Assembly (NCBI RefSeq): GCF_019649055.1
Contig: NW_026570263.1
Location: 1-64,000 of the forward strand
Reading direction: 5' to 3'
DNA from: Paramacrobiotus metropolitanus
Lineage: Eukaryota; Tardigrada; Eutardigrada; Parachela; Macrobiotidae
Length of the DNA stretch: 64,000 nucleotides
A model generated the notes under the pieces. The model was not told the DNA's origin, did no database searches, and saw nothing but the letters and a program-made list of their open reading frames with translations. The position numbers were made by a program, and so were the translations under genes. Shown here in pieces: positions 1 to 20,760 of the stretch. Every line of letters starts with the position of its first letter. The stretch's first letter is position 1.

Positions 1-860
1 AACAAGCGGAAAGTGCATCTCTCTTCCGGGCCAATGAATCAGCTCCTGACTAATTGTACAGTTGGCGACGCTATAGTTGGCGGTCGTACGGTGCACACTG
101 CACAGTGAACTCGAAGATTTCTGCCCAGGTTATGGCGTAATGCCCAAGGTTGCTAAGAAAATCGGTTACGCAGCCTAAAAGTATGGTGTAATACGCGCCA
201 CCTGCATACATTTTTTATGTGAGGTATAATACAGGTTTTAGAACATAATCGCGATAAGAACAGTCGAACAGATCATCCATACTGCTTACTGAACTACCTT
301 TTTGTCGTACTCCAAAATATATAGTCAGCTGAGGACGATAATACATGCGATGAATGCTGTTAGAAGTACGAGTACATAGTACATACCTCGAGTCTGTCAA
401 ATTTGCTTGCAAATTTTTATACCTAAATTAATTCAGGTGTTTCGCAACGCAAATGAGAGTCTACCAGTATGGTAGCAATACAACTGCAGACATTTGCAAT
501 GTTGGAATAAGCTATCTCCTGAAAATGAAACAGGCTGACGCAACCCAAAGGTCAGGACGTCGGCAGACTGCAGTGGTGAAATGACTGAAATCCCTGTTGT
601 TGGGCTACAGCAAACCAAAACCAGGCCTTCTCTGCCTTACGAAAGTAAGAGTTTCGCTAATATGGCGGTACGCAGCCTTGACAGCGGATGCCGAACACTT
701 CCAATAAACGATTGTATCGAACGATTAACCGGACACTGCGCCTTTCTATTTTTCGTATCTCCTTTTGCGATCGTCTCGATCTTTGGCCTTGCTTTAGTAA
801 GCCACTTGCTATTTGAAGCGGGTACGACTTTAAAAAAGGTATACTACAATAAGCAGTTAT
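1..860. other. No recognisable gene
   Basis: Only short open frames occur here on either strand and none shows a domain, signal peptide or convincing splice pair. It is ordinary non-coding sequence ahead of the E-Syt-like remnant. Confidence 0.5.
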
Positions 861-869
861 ACGTTTTTG

Positions 870-1375
870 CAGTCTGAAGTGCACTGATGTAATGATGACA
901 CCGAGAATGGCCACAGTTTTCGCTTTGCAGCCGTCAGACGTAGGATCTCCTAACTTGTGCTCCCACACTGACATCCCGCTTTTTCTCCTTACACGCACTC
1001 TCATTCCGGTAAATGCTGCGACGTCACGGTAGATCTGGGCCTCGGGTCCCAAATGTTTAAAAAAAGCTAACCACCACCATGTCGGCGGTCTCCACCATCG
1101 ACAGCAACGGGGTTGCCACCACGACCAACAGGTGTCGATCCCCGCAGTTAATCACCGTTAAGGTGAATTTCTGCAGCAGTGGATTATTCACAATTTCACA
1201 TAAAAGATGTACGGTTGCACCCACACCGGATTCGGATCCCATGTGAGATAGCATGTGCGAGACTTCCATGTCGGCGTCAGATTGATGATGGCATCGGCTA
1301 ACGGCGGGTTTTCCTTACCGGGGGGTTACTGGAGGTTCCGCCATGCCCAGAACGATGATCACGATGCACAGGATA
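870..1375 (-). pseudogene. Decayed duplicate of the 3' end of the extended synaptotagmin gene
   Basis: On the minus strand this stretch matches the last exon of the E-Syt gene at 5254-6356, from about 120 bases past that gene's stop codon up into its C2B domain. Shared pieces include the peptide NPLLQKFTLTVINC, the following DRH and VVETAD segments, and the tail around 'GPEA'. DNA similarity continues past the stop into the downstream flank (around 870-950 against 5200-5270), so this is a DNA duplication and not a processed copy. The reading frame is broken: the C2B part (about 1057-1269) and the tail (657-1052) lie in different frames, and the functional tail is lost. No matching upstream exons were seen, so it is a partial, non-functional copy lying some 4.3 kb from its source on the same strand. 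Confidence 0.85.
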
Positions 1376-2819
1376 GATCACGGTCGGCGTCATCTGTAAC
1401 AGCATTCGAAAGAGGTGAGGTGATGGTTGGACGATAACCGACAGTTGCAAAAAGCAGGACGGGATGGCGCTGATACCTGTCCGCCAGGGCAAACAGCTGG
1501 TTTGGGACGTAGTAAGCTGGTGTACTGTTGAAGATTCCCACGTTACCGGAAGCTCGAAGAAATCCGGAGATATATCCCAGCTGGCAGAGAATTCCAAACG
1601 CCGGACGTATCAGTTTTTAGAAAACGGATACCTATAGAAAACAGAGTATACTGAAGTATATCACACTTTGCACTGGCGCGAGCCACTTCTTATAGTACTG
1701 ACCTGCACCTGGGCGTTTTTGTGTTTGACCATTATTCATATCGGACATTTCCTGCTACCATGTCAGTGTTCAAATATGATTCGATGGGCTTTCACGAGTC
1801 ACGATAGTGGACTGGGGAAAATCAGAAGCTCCTCCCGCTGTTAGCTTGTTATTAGCGCGAATGTCTCGAGAAACGCTAACAAGATGTTGGGACATTAGCC
1901 AACCCAAAGCTCGACTGCAAGGTCTCAAGGTAGCTGCGGAACATGCTCGACCACCGGAAGGAATGCTTACTGGTAAGAAATGCAAATTTATGGTCTGCAG
2001 AATGCACCTTTTGCGCGCTCGCTCCAGGAACCCCGAGTCGTGGCCACGGTGTACATGCGAATGCGAATGCTTGCTGCGTTCCCTTCCGGTGCGGTTCCGT
2101 GCGGGAGAGAGCAGTGAGCTGAATTTTGCCTTTATTCAATAATTATGCGAGTTGCTATACGGTGGGATGATCACGATGGTGGGTAACAAAAAACACTCCA
2201 AAGATCACTCACAAATACGGCAGGTGGAAAAACAAAAAGGAAATCTGACGCTCAATGCCTTCAGTAACTTCAGTAACACGAAATGAAACGCTAACTATAA
2301 CCAACGCGACAAAAATGGAATTTAGAATGCAACTCTGCTGTAGACAGGGAATTCTTGCAAGTGCACAACAGCGTGATGAACAAAGACAAGATGGCATCCA
2401 GCAAAGGTCAGCCAATCACTTGCGATGGAAACGGCTTTGCAGATAAATCAGAAGCTTTTTAGAAGGCCAGCGTTTCTCTTGAATGGGTTAACCTAACTAC
2501 GGTTCTATCATCACAGCGTGCGACTTTGTGAAATTTCTTGCCATTGCCACATAGAAATAATTCGAGCAAATTGAAGGAGATTTGTTTGTTATCGTTTTGT
2601 TTTCTTACTCACCGATATACAAATTTGACTTTACGTTTACAGTTCAGAATCATTCAGTTACTAGTAAATCTGATCTGTATTCGACTGAATTACGATCCAA
2701 TAGGCGGAGGAGAGTCTTCAGTTTTTGCCAGATTGAACTTTACGATTTTTTCTGTTATCCAATGTCAATGTTCCAATTTTTTACTGTTTTCTCCTTGCAT
2801 TCCTGCTAGTTCTTTGATA
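1376..2819. other. Intergenic, upstream of the Ig-domain gene
   Basis: A minus-strand open frame at 1298-1597 overlaps the decayed E-Syt copy and shows no domain I know. The rest has only short open frames. The last few hundred bases should hold the promoter and 5' UTR of the Ig-domain gene, but no clear TATA box or initiator stands out. Confidence 0.45.
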
Positions 2820-4745
2820 ATGGGTCATCTTCTCAAAGGTGCTGTCGTGGTTCTGCTGACCTTTTGCGTGCACGGTAGCCTTGGTTGTCCAGCTCAGAAA
2901 CCTCAGAAAGCTCAGAAAACTCAGGACGAGCTCGCTATGGAGAGAAGTAAGTGTGAATCGTTGTGCAGTTTGTTTTAGTAGGGGAACCTTAATGTGGCAC
3001 AATTTGCCTGCCGCTTCTGCGCAGGCGACATACGACTTTCATCCCTTTTATACTTGGTGTCAGAATATCCACTCTACTAGCCCCACTACCACTGGGTAGA
3101 GGGGCTCATAGTCGTGTAAGAACCTATTGCACACAAGAGAAACGCGGATGCACCATCATGACTGATGGCCCATCTCCCCGGCTTTTTCGTTTTCATAAGT
3201 AACACCAGTTGTTCAAAAATGTAAAATCAAAAATTAAGGACACTAACAGTAACCGAGTAAAGATGTACTATTACTGAATAAACACGACATTCGACCGTGG
3301 AGGAGGACCAAGAGTGACGTCAGCACGGCCAGCGCCACTGGCTGGCGCTGCAGTACGCTCGCGGTGGTTTCTACGATCCTCTCGTCCCCTTCCCAAACTG
3401 ATAACTGATGCAATCACGTCAAACTACACAACAACATTAAGAATTCTTTGTAGATTCTTAATTATTGTGATGCTAGTTATGTAAACAGCGGCAAAGTTTG
3501 TTTGTACCGAGAAAACTGTTGGAGCCTGGAGCACGCAGCAGCATCTGTTACCCTATCGCGTTTACCTTTTCTCTCATTTAACCCTTCTGTGAACTTATGG
3601 TTTAGTCAACCGGATTTTGAACGAAGCCAAAGAAAGCAACGGCAGCGGCACCATGCATTTGGGCGGTTATGGAATCGGTCCGTCATCCCCGAGTTTCCCG
3701 GTAGTGGAATGGTCGCCGGGGACGGAGCTCATTCGACCACCCGAAGGCGGCACACTCCTCATTCCTTGCAGCAACCCCAACAACACGCAGGTACGGCATG
3801 CATGAGGGATTAAGGGATAGCATCATAAGTGTGGTTTGGTGCACGCTTAAATTCCCAAGGCAACTAGAAAACGTCGTGCAACGGACAGTGTCCCGATCAA
3901 TTACTTCTCACTTATGGTAAAAGAACATGAAACAATTTTGGGATTAGATTATTAAATAACACGGTGGATCAGCAAGTCTTTTCTCGAGTGAAAAACCGGT
4001 TCGAGTTCGCGCAGTTAAGTATCAACTTGTCGTTTTGAATTATACTAAGTCTTGAATTTGTCGGCACTCTACACAGGTGTCCCGCATCGCAATTCCGCCG
4101 GCAATGGCATACAACGGAAGGCTGCTTATTATTAATGACGTCCCAAAATTCCTAGAACCGTCTACCGAAACGTTTCACTGCTGCAACTGCACACAGGAAG
4201 CCCGTCCCGAGGAAGAACTTCGGTGGGTGGTGGGGGTGTCCGAGTACGATGTGGGGACGGGTGCGTTCACCATCAAGATCGCGAACTTCTCCTACGCCTA
4301 CACCGGTCTGTACGAGTGCCTGCACTCCAACGGCAGCCAGCGGGTGGTGACCAAGCGCTACTGGGTCAGCCCCACCCACTTCCGCCACGACGTCTTCCAC
4401 CTGCCCATGACCAACGTCACCGTCCGCCACGGCGACCCAGCGGAGATGGTCTGCCCGGTGCGCTTCAATTTCCTGCCCGGAAAACTGAGACACCGTTTTC
4501 TGTGGCGCAGAGGAGACGATCTGCTTTGGGCCAAATCCATCCTGGACTTAGCCGACGCCGTCACAGCGCCTTACGACTTCAACGGGTTTTTTCAGTTCGC
4601 CAGTGACGAGCAGTGTCGCTGCAATTCCACCATGAAGCTGAGGAGCGTCACGTGGAAACACGCCGGTTGGTACGAATGCTGGTTCCGCATCAACGACCGT
4701 CTGGACGAGTGGATTATGCAGAAAGCCTACCTACACGTCATTTAA
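2820..4745 (+). CDS. Secreted protein with two immunoglobulin-like domains
   Basis: Three exons: 2820-2946, 3606-3790 and 4077-4745. The joins have standard GT/AG sites, phases 1 and 0, and close to 326 residues plus stop. The start was chosen because it opens a typical signal peptide (hydrophobic VVVLLTFCVHGSLGC); an in-frame ATG at 2538 would bury it. After a Lys/Gln-rich linker come two Ig-like folds. The first has the Cys of 'LLIPCS' and a 'YTGLYECLH' F-strand; the second has 'AEMVCPVRF', 'FLWRR' and 'HAGWYECWF'. Extra cysteines (HCCNC, CRC) and several N-glycosylation sites (NGS, NFS, NVT, NST) are visible. There is no transmembrane segment or GPI-type tail, so it is probably secreted. 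A role in adhesion, signalling or immunity is possible, but the partner is unknown and no orthologue is recognised. It converges on the E-Syt gene. Confidence 0.8.
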
Positions 4746-5253
4746 GTGCAGATCCACCTTTCAGCTAGCGGCTCGGCAACGGCGTGTATACTGATCTTCG
4801 GCAGCTTTGCATCTGCAGCATTTCGTTTTGTACCTCTTTAGTTTTTGTATTTTATTCATTGATGGTATGTTGTCTGTTGCCAGCTTGAGCAACGCTCCCG
4901 CTTAACGCCGTCTACCGCACAAATGCGTACTCTGTACTGACTCATGTACATACACCATAGTGACCATACAGTATCCTCCGCTGATGTATTTTCTACATTA
5001 ATTAATAACATGCATAAAGTAATAATCGTGGCAAAAATGTCTAGTGATTTTTCTAGTTTCTTGCCCAGGTCTTACAGCAAAGACGGAGTTTCGGGCAATA
5101 CCGTACGGGCAGGCGCTTCACATCAGCAGTCACTAGAAAATAGGGAAACAAATAATTCTATCTGTAGCAATGCAAAAGCGGTTGTATTTTCTACACTCTG
5201 CAATGCTTTAGTGACAACACCGAAAAGAGCCAACAGGTTTCGCTGCGCAGCCG
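4746..5253. other. Convergent intergenic space
   Basis: About 500 bases between the stop codons of the Ig-domain gene (plus) and the E-Syt gene (minus). It should hold both 3' UTRs. No gene or clear structured element is seen. The part next to 5254 is the flank that is also present in the duplicate near 870-950. Confidence 0.5.
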
Positions 5254-7370
5254 TCAGACGTAAAATCTCCTAGCTTGCGCTCCCACACTATCATCCCGCT
5301 TTTTCTCCTTGGCGGCGCTCTCTTTCCGGTAGCGCTCCGCCATTTCCCGCGACGTCACAATTCGCAAGACCACCTTCAAGCGGATCCTCGCCTCCGGTCC
5401 CGAGTGCATCAACAGCAAAAAGTTATCCACCACCAAATCCGCGGTCTCCACCACCGACAACAGCGGGATGGTCACCACGCCCAACCGGTGCCGGTCCTCG
5501 CAGTTAATCACCGTCAGCGTGAACTTTTGCAGCAGTGGATTGCTGACGTAGAAGATATGCTGCTGCTCCCACACCGGATCAGACGTGCGGTTGCACGTCC
5601 GGGATTTCCACGTCTGGGTGTCGAGATTGAGGATGGCCTTGGGCGAGGGCGGGACGTCCTTCCCGGGAGACCGCGGGAGGTTCTCCGCAGAGTCCAGGAC
5701 GACGATCAGGATCCCGGAGGACAGCGGGGACTCCGCGTGCGGCGCTAGGTACCGGCATTCGTGGAGGGCGGACGAAAGGTCATCGCGGTTGGCGGAGAGG
5801 TGGAGCCACTGCAGGCGGAGGTGCACCTGGGTCTTGGTGGCGCTCTCCAGATCGTACCAGCGGTCGACGGACTCCGCCTCCACCACCGGCGCGGAACTGA
5901 CCAGCACCGAGCCCAGGAGCTGCTCGTTCTCCTCGTTGATGAGCTGGAGGTGGAGGATCTGCCCTTCCGGCTCGGTGACGACGAAATCGAACATTTGGTC
6001 CCAGTTGGGGTTGACGCTCTTGCGGACCGGTTTGCTCTTGTCCTCCTTGGAACCCAACTGCAGTTTGACGTAGGGACTGCACTCGTGGGCGGTGATCGGG
6101 CCGGTGTCCGGCGCCAGGAGGTCCCGGGCGGCGATGAGGTGGACGCGGAGGACCCCGCGCGGCATCACAAACATCACGTCGTTGTAGACTTGACTACGCG
6201 CCCACAGGAACGTCTGCCGGTTCGGCAGGACCACCATGGACTTGAGCTGTTCGTGGACCAGCCGGTGAACGGTGCCCTTCATCCCCGGGAAGAGGAGGAG
6301 GTTGGTCATGTCGAAATCGACATCGGGCGGGTTCAGGAAGAAGAACTCGATGCCGCCTGCAAGAAAACAGAAGATTACGCAAAGGTCACTGAGGGAACGG
6401 GTGGGGTCCTAAAGGGCACATACAGCGATTAGGGTGCGCCACCTATTAAGGGCACCTGCCCCAGGATGGGTTTGAGGATGACGCGCAGGACGCCGCGCAG
6501 CTGGACGTTCTTGATGCCGGCCTTGATGCCGGAGACGCTGCAGGCGAACTCGGCGTTGCCGTTGTAGTACATCTCGCAGTCGAACATGATCTCCTTGCGG
6601 TCCAGTGCGTCGCGGTACATTTGATGCCGACGATGCGCAGCGGGATGGTGCCCATGGTTAGCGTCTCGAACTTGAAGTTATAGGCATGCTCGGTCGCATT
6701 GATGACAAATCTATAAAAAATCTTAATTAATAATAACAAATTATACACGTGCCAAAAATTTTTACATGGTCAAAAGTAAATTATTCGAAAAACTGAAATT
6801 ATCGGTGTTTGGAAAAAATTAACGGGTGATGAGTAGAGGGTATAAATCAGCCGAAAAATTTTTCGTAAGTGTACAAAAACTGAATAGGTAAATCCTGATT
6901 ACAAATGTACCGAAACCTTCATTATAAATTAAATAAATTCTTTATCTCAATAATAAGTATATAAAAAAAAATTTGATTTATCGAAAGGTCATCAGTTAAA
7001 TTCTTATAAGTAATTGTAGGACAAACCGCTCGAAACGCGTGGAACAGAACTGGCTCAGAAGGTCGCTGCAGGGCAGCCACATGCGGGCGATGGCCGTGTT
7101 GATCCATTCGACGCGCTCAAAATCCGGGAAGGTGATCCAACGCGGCAGGGCACCAGCGGCCGTCTCAATAATCCGACGCTGCTCATCCGGGGAGAACTCT
7201 TCCAGCCGCGGCAAAGTCCGTGGTCGAGATGGGCGTCCGCGGCCCGCGATAAACTTGACGAGGAGCACCAGCAACCGCGCAGTCAAATAATAAATGGGGT
7301 GTCGGTCGCGCGTCAGGAAATACACGGCAGCATCGTAGGCGAAGTCAAGCAGAACGGCCAAAAAGGGCAT
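5254..7370 (-). CDS. Extended synaptotagmin-like protein (SMP plus two C2 domains), one apparent frameshift
   Basis: Three exons on the minus strand: 7370-7027, 6710-6443 and 6356-5254 (about 571 residues). The N-terminus has hydrophobic stretches (LAVLLDFAYDAAVYFL and YYLTARLLVLLVKFIAG) that fit an ER membrane hairpin. The SMP lipid-transfer domain starts near WITFPDFERVEWIN and continues through FVINATEHAYNFKF, TMGTIPLRIVGIK, MYYNGNAEF and LRGVLRVILKPILGQVPLIGG. C2A starts at RGVLRVHLIAARDLL and C2B at SGILIVVLDSAENLP; the protein then ends, with no third C2 domain. E-Syts tether ER to plasma membrane and move lipid. Near 6620 the frame breaks after GIK and resumes one base later, with exon length one base short of phase closure, so a base is missing by mutation or sequencing error. 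Several usual acidic calcium-binding positions in C2A look replaced. Confidence 0.85.
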
Positions 7371-7873
7371 TTATGGGCGGCCACCATATTGTAAGAAAAA
7401 CGTAGCATTGTCGGGGTCGGGTGTCGTTATTCTTATGGAGAACTGTATATGTGTATGCAGCATATTTGCCCTTCATGTATTAATTATCAAGAGCATCGTT
7501 TTCTGCTAACTCGAGGCAGCGGCAAAGGTGTTGCTATAGGCCTCAAGAAGCTTTGATGTTGTCAGTATGGTATCAACTACTTTCAAGCATTTATTATTGC
7601 TCACTTCGTAGTCAAACAGTACGTACGTATTCTGTAGTTACTATTATACGAGCAATAATTATTCTGATGTTAGTAATACGTATCTCGATGGCAAACTGGA
7701 CACACATACCAGTTACATACTGTAAGTTAGTACCGCTTTACAGCCAGCTTCAGGGACATGATTGACTTAAAAATAAGAATTAGCCCGACACGCACACTGC
7801 ACAGCCGATCACGAGTGCGAATTAGGAAGCCCAACGGACACAATGTGATTGACGCTTTGGTGCAAGATGTAGT
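7371..7873. other. Intergenic between two minus-strand genes
   Basis: It lies downstream of the CBM14 gene and upstream of the E-Syt start. It should hold the E-Syt promoter, but no clear core element is seen. No coding sequence is supported. Confidence 0.45.
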
Positions 7874-9264
7874 CTAGCGTTTTCTTGCGGTGGTGGTGGC
7901 CATACGGCGCTGCGGGGCCTTGGTAGTTTTTCTGGGCATGTCCAGATCGTCCTCCACCATCTGCGCGATCTCGATGATGTCCTGATTATCCAGCAGCACC
8001 ACGTCCTGGCCGCGGTACAGCCGGGAATTACTGTAGTCGTAGAAATGGATGGACTGCCTGCAGTCCACGTTGAACCACCAATCACACACCAGACTGATCT
8101 GGTTGAACACCTGCATTCCCCGTCCGTGAAGGCGTAAACACCGTCAACAAACGAAACCACACAAAAGCAAAGCAAACAAATCGAATTTACCGTCATATTG
8201 GGACACAGGTAGCTCCACAGTTGGCTATTCGTATCGCACCGCCGAATCACTGTAACAAACCAATGGTCAGCCGTATTTTAAAGCGGATGAATGTTGTCTA
8301 AGCGGTTCTCCATGTTGTGGCTATCGGTTCTGACCAGCTTACCATGAGCGCTGCATGACTGGGCACATTCACTGGAAACTGCCCAATCTATATTTTCTAA
8401 ACCTGACTTAAGTTTTTGTTCGTCTTTCCTTCGTACGGAGCGTTCTAATTAAATTAGGCCTACGATGTGGCTGCACAGTGAACTGGTAGTTTTCCCTTGT
8501 GGACAGATGTGGAAATCGCAATCATAGCTGATTCGTGATTTGGGCATTCTTTCCAACCTGTACAGCCGTTTGCTCCCTAGAGACGCTGTATAAGACTATA
8601 AGCAGTTCCAGTTGCGACGCTTTAAGAGTATTGTTTTATTATCTATCCGTTGGTCAACGAACGCCGGACGCACCTTGGCAGCGGGTGTCCATATCGGCGT
8701 AAAATCCCGGCTGATGCTCCGCACACTGGAAGCTCCCCACGGGAATACTATCGAGAATCGGGTAGTCGACGTCGGGTCGGCCGCTGCGCAGGAGATCGAT
8801 GGTGTCGACCGTGGTTAGGTGGCGCTTTCCTTGGAGAATGGCCAAGGAATCCCACACCGACGGATTCTGTGGCGGAACGACGGAGTTGGCCATGATCACC
8901 GGGCTCGATTGCTGCCAATACATACAGATACACATATAGCATTGAGTCGGCATTTGCGCATGATTAAACCAGTGTCCACTCGAACCGGCTAGCGGAAATA
9001 AATCTTAGCGACATCACTGGAGGCAGGCACATAATTAAGCACTACAGTCTGTATCTTTACGCTATCTTGCTACACAAAATTTTACTTTATTTCAAACTTG
9101 TGACCTTGTTACATGAAGGTCATCAACGCAAACTGCACAACGGACAGGCTGTTGCAAACATTAACGGAGCTGTTAATTACCGGTTGCGCGACGTTGGCCA
9201 CTGCTGAGATCAGGAACAAGGTCCACATCACGTCGGCCATCAGTTTCACCAGCGACATTCTCAT
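7874..9264 (-). CDS. Secreted chitin-binding type-2 (CBM14 / peritrophin-A) protein
   Basis: Four exons on the minus strand: 9264-9181, 8911-8674, 8249-8191 and 8110-7874. All joins use GT/AG and the model closes to 205 residues plus stop. Exon 1 encodes a signal peptide (core MWTLFLISAVANVA); an ATG at 9258 is the alternative start. The CBM14 domain spans the exon 2/3/4 joins, with six cysteines in the order SFQC, TRC, IRRC, YLC, LVCDWW and NVDC, and a typical DYPILDSIP lead-in. The signature VCDWWFNVDC followed by FYDYSNSRLY is familiar from arthropod cuticular and peritrophic chitin-binding proteins. The short C-terminal tail is Lys/Arg/Thr-rich. It probably binds chitin in cuticle or gut lining. 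The domain is unusually finely split, with a 59-nt exon carrying only its middle. Its neighbours give no functional link. Confidence 0.88.
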
Positions 9265-9860
9265 TTCTCGGATTAGGATTGCAATAGTTATTCAGACAGG
9301 CAAGTGCAAAATTAGGGGCCTCGCCGCTCAGAAGAACCGCTGTCAGCCACTCAAGCTTTACCTAACACTCACTATTGTTAAATTTCTTAAAAAGTCACAA
9401 AAAAACTACCGTCAAATCGGAATAATGTTTTCGTTAAAGCGCACCGAGCTAAGGGATGATTTGATTCGTCAGCATGCCACTGCACTACGAGAATGCGTTA
9501 ACACTGACTGTCTCAAACAGCTGACTGCTGCGCAATCGCATACCAACAAACTTACACTGCCGCCAAAAGTGTCAACATTTACTTCAAACGTGGCTGCCGC
9601 AGTAACATGTTAAGCCATCGGCCGCGTGAAGCACCCTCTCCTCCACGCCCCGTGCGCCGACGATACACGGATATGCCGGTGAAGTGACCGGCCGGCACAG
9701 GCGCGTAGTGCTAGTTTGCCACGGCTGGATGGCGCTCCACAAAACGGTCACCCATGCGGACGATCACTCAGCTTTTCCATCACACTTCCACACCACTTAA
9801 AAGGCGCGTGACGCAACGGCTGCTGCAGGATGAAAAGATGACACCGTGTGTCCATTGCGC
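9265..9860. other. Upstream region of the CBM14 gene
   Basis: Non-coding as far as can be read. The plus-strand frame at 9113-9613 overlaps the signal-peptide exon antisense and shows no domain. Confidence 0.4.
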
Positions 9861-9865
9861 TCGGA

Positions 9866-10398
9866 AATTATTCATTTATTATTTGTGGCACATGTTTTAC
9901 CCGGCAAGTATTCGTTTATTCGAGGCACTTTTGTTTTTTACTCTAAACCATTTATTACTATGGCTTCTTGTTGACCTTTTTACTGGAAAATCACTAAATT
10001 ATGTGCAGACTTTTTATTTCTTTAAGAAATTATTTACTTTTCAGGCAGCTGTTTTACGGGGTTTTTCTATCGCGAAAAGATTTTTCCATGGCATTTTTTA
10101 TATTTTCCTGCTGGCAAATTAATCATTCATTTTGTCAATTTGGTCTCGATCTTTACGAAAAAAGTGTTCGCTATTGTTGCTAAAATATGTCCTCGTATAT
10201 TGCTTTGCTGGGGGAATTATTAATTAATCGAATACTTGTGGCCTTTTTCATATTTTTTCTTGCTGGGAAAATTGAATGTTTTGCTTCTTTACTGGGAAGT
10301 TATTCGCTTATTTGCGCCAATATTTTATGTACACTGTATTACAGGAAATCATTAATTCATGGATTATGTGTGGCATTTTTTATTCTTTCAAAGAACTG
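9866..10398. repeat. Degenerate AT-rich tandem-like repeat
   Basis: A loosely periodic sequence of roughly 40-60-bp units. The recurring core resembles 'TTATGTGTGGCATTTTTTAT' followed by 'TACTGGgAAAtcattaattc', seen near 9885, 9955, 10090, 10235 and 10365. Units are strongly diverged. Overlapping plus-strand frames full of Phe and Leu arise from this composition and are not supported as proteins. Confidence 0.4.
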
Positions 10399-10478
10399 AC
10401 ATAACCCATAATCAGCATCAGCAGCTAATAAAAGGCATTAATTAAGTCACATTTCAACCGGTGTACAATTGAGTCAAA

Positions 10479-10504
10479 AACGGGACGCACAAACGCGTCC
10501 CGTT
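10479..10504. other. Perfect 10-bp hairpin downstream of the Csk gene
   Basis: AACGGGACGC and its exact complement GCGTCCCGTT surround a 6-base loop, about 190 bases beyond the Csk stop codon (minus-strand sense). It may lie in the Csk 3' UTR. It does not match the histone 3' stem-loop. Confidence 0.6.
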
Positions 10505-10692
10505 GGAGTCAGCAGCCAACTATCATCCAATCCACGACATTCATCCCAAAGAAACACCATAAGATTTAGTCCATTAAACAAGGAAAACAGGGGGCCGGTC
10601 GGTCGAAGGCAGGAGCAGCAGAACGAGCAGAACAATCAATTTTAGAAAAAGACAACACATAAAACAGGCTAAAAAAGGCCGCGCCGGCAGCG

Positions 10693-20225
<9,533 letters not shown>

Positions 20226-20760
20226 GGAGCTGCTGGGCGCCACGATCAACACGGACAAGAATCCACACAGGTCTCGGCATCACACAATGAGAGGGAAGAG
20301 TGAAGGGGCAAATTAGCCAGGATTATCCGACATGATCAGACACGTTTCAACAGGCCAATGGATGTAATCCGCTGTTATTAGCCTTCGACGATCAATGGCC
20401 AGTTTAAAATTGCGGCGCACACAGAGATGGATGGGAAATTATAGCTGATAATGGAGATTGATACACGCAGATCAATACGGTTGGGCTTTGAGGAGAGTTT
20501 CGAGTTTAGAAAGCGAAAGAGACGGAGGACGGAATGGAAAATCGCTGGGGCAGAAATGCAACACCAGCTGCCAGCGACGCCAGCAACGTAAACAGTAATT
20601 AGCGCGCTGAGCGCCGCCGCCGCGCCATACACTGACGCCAACGGCACGCCATTGCGGCAAGTTTACTGTGTAGTGCACACCGCCGCCGTCCGCCTGCGTC
20701 CGCGCTGTGCGACAGTTGTTACTTTGGTAGCGCCAAGTCCACAGTAACGCCGTATTAATG

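Noticed and set aside
4152-4493. 113-codon minus-strand frame inside the Ig gene
   Set aside because: Opposite the conserved Ig exon; rich in Val/Gly/Asp with no recognisable fold.
5761-6432. 223-codon plus-strand frame opposite the E-Syt gene
   Set aside because: Antisense shadow of GC-rich C2 and SMP coding sequence; the composition is Gly/Val/Asp/Leu-rich without a domain.
9113-9613. 166-codon plus-strand frame
   Set aside because: Antisense to the CBM14 signal-peptide exon; no domain, signal or splice evidence.
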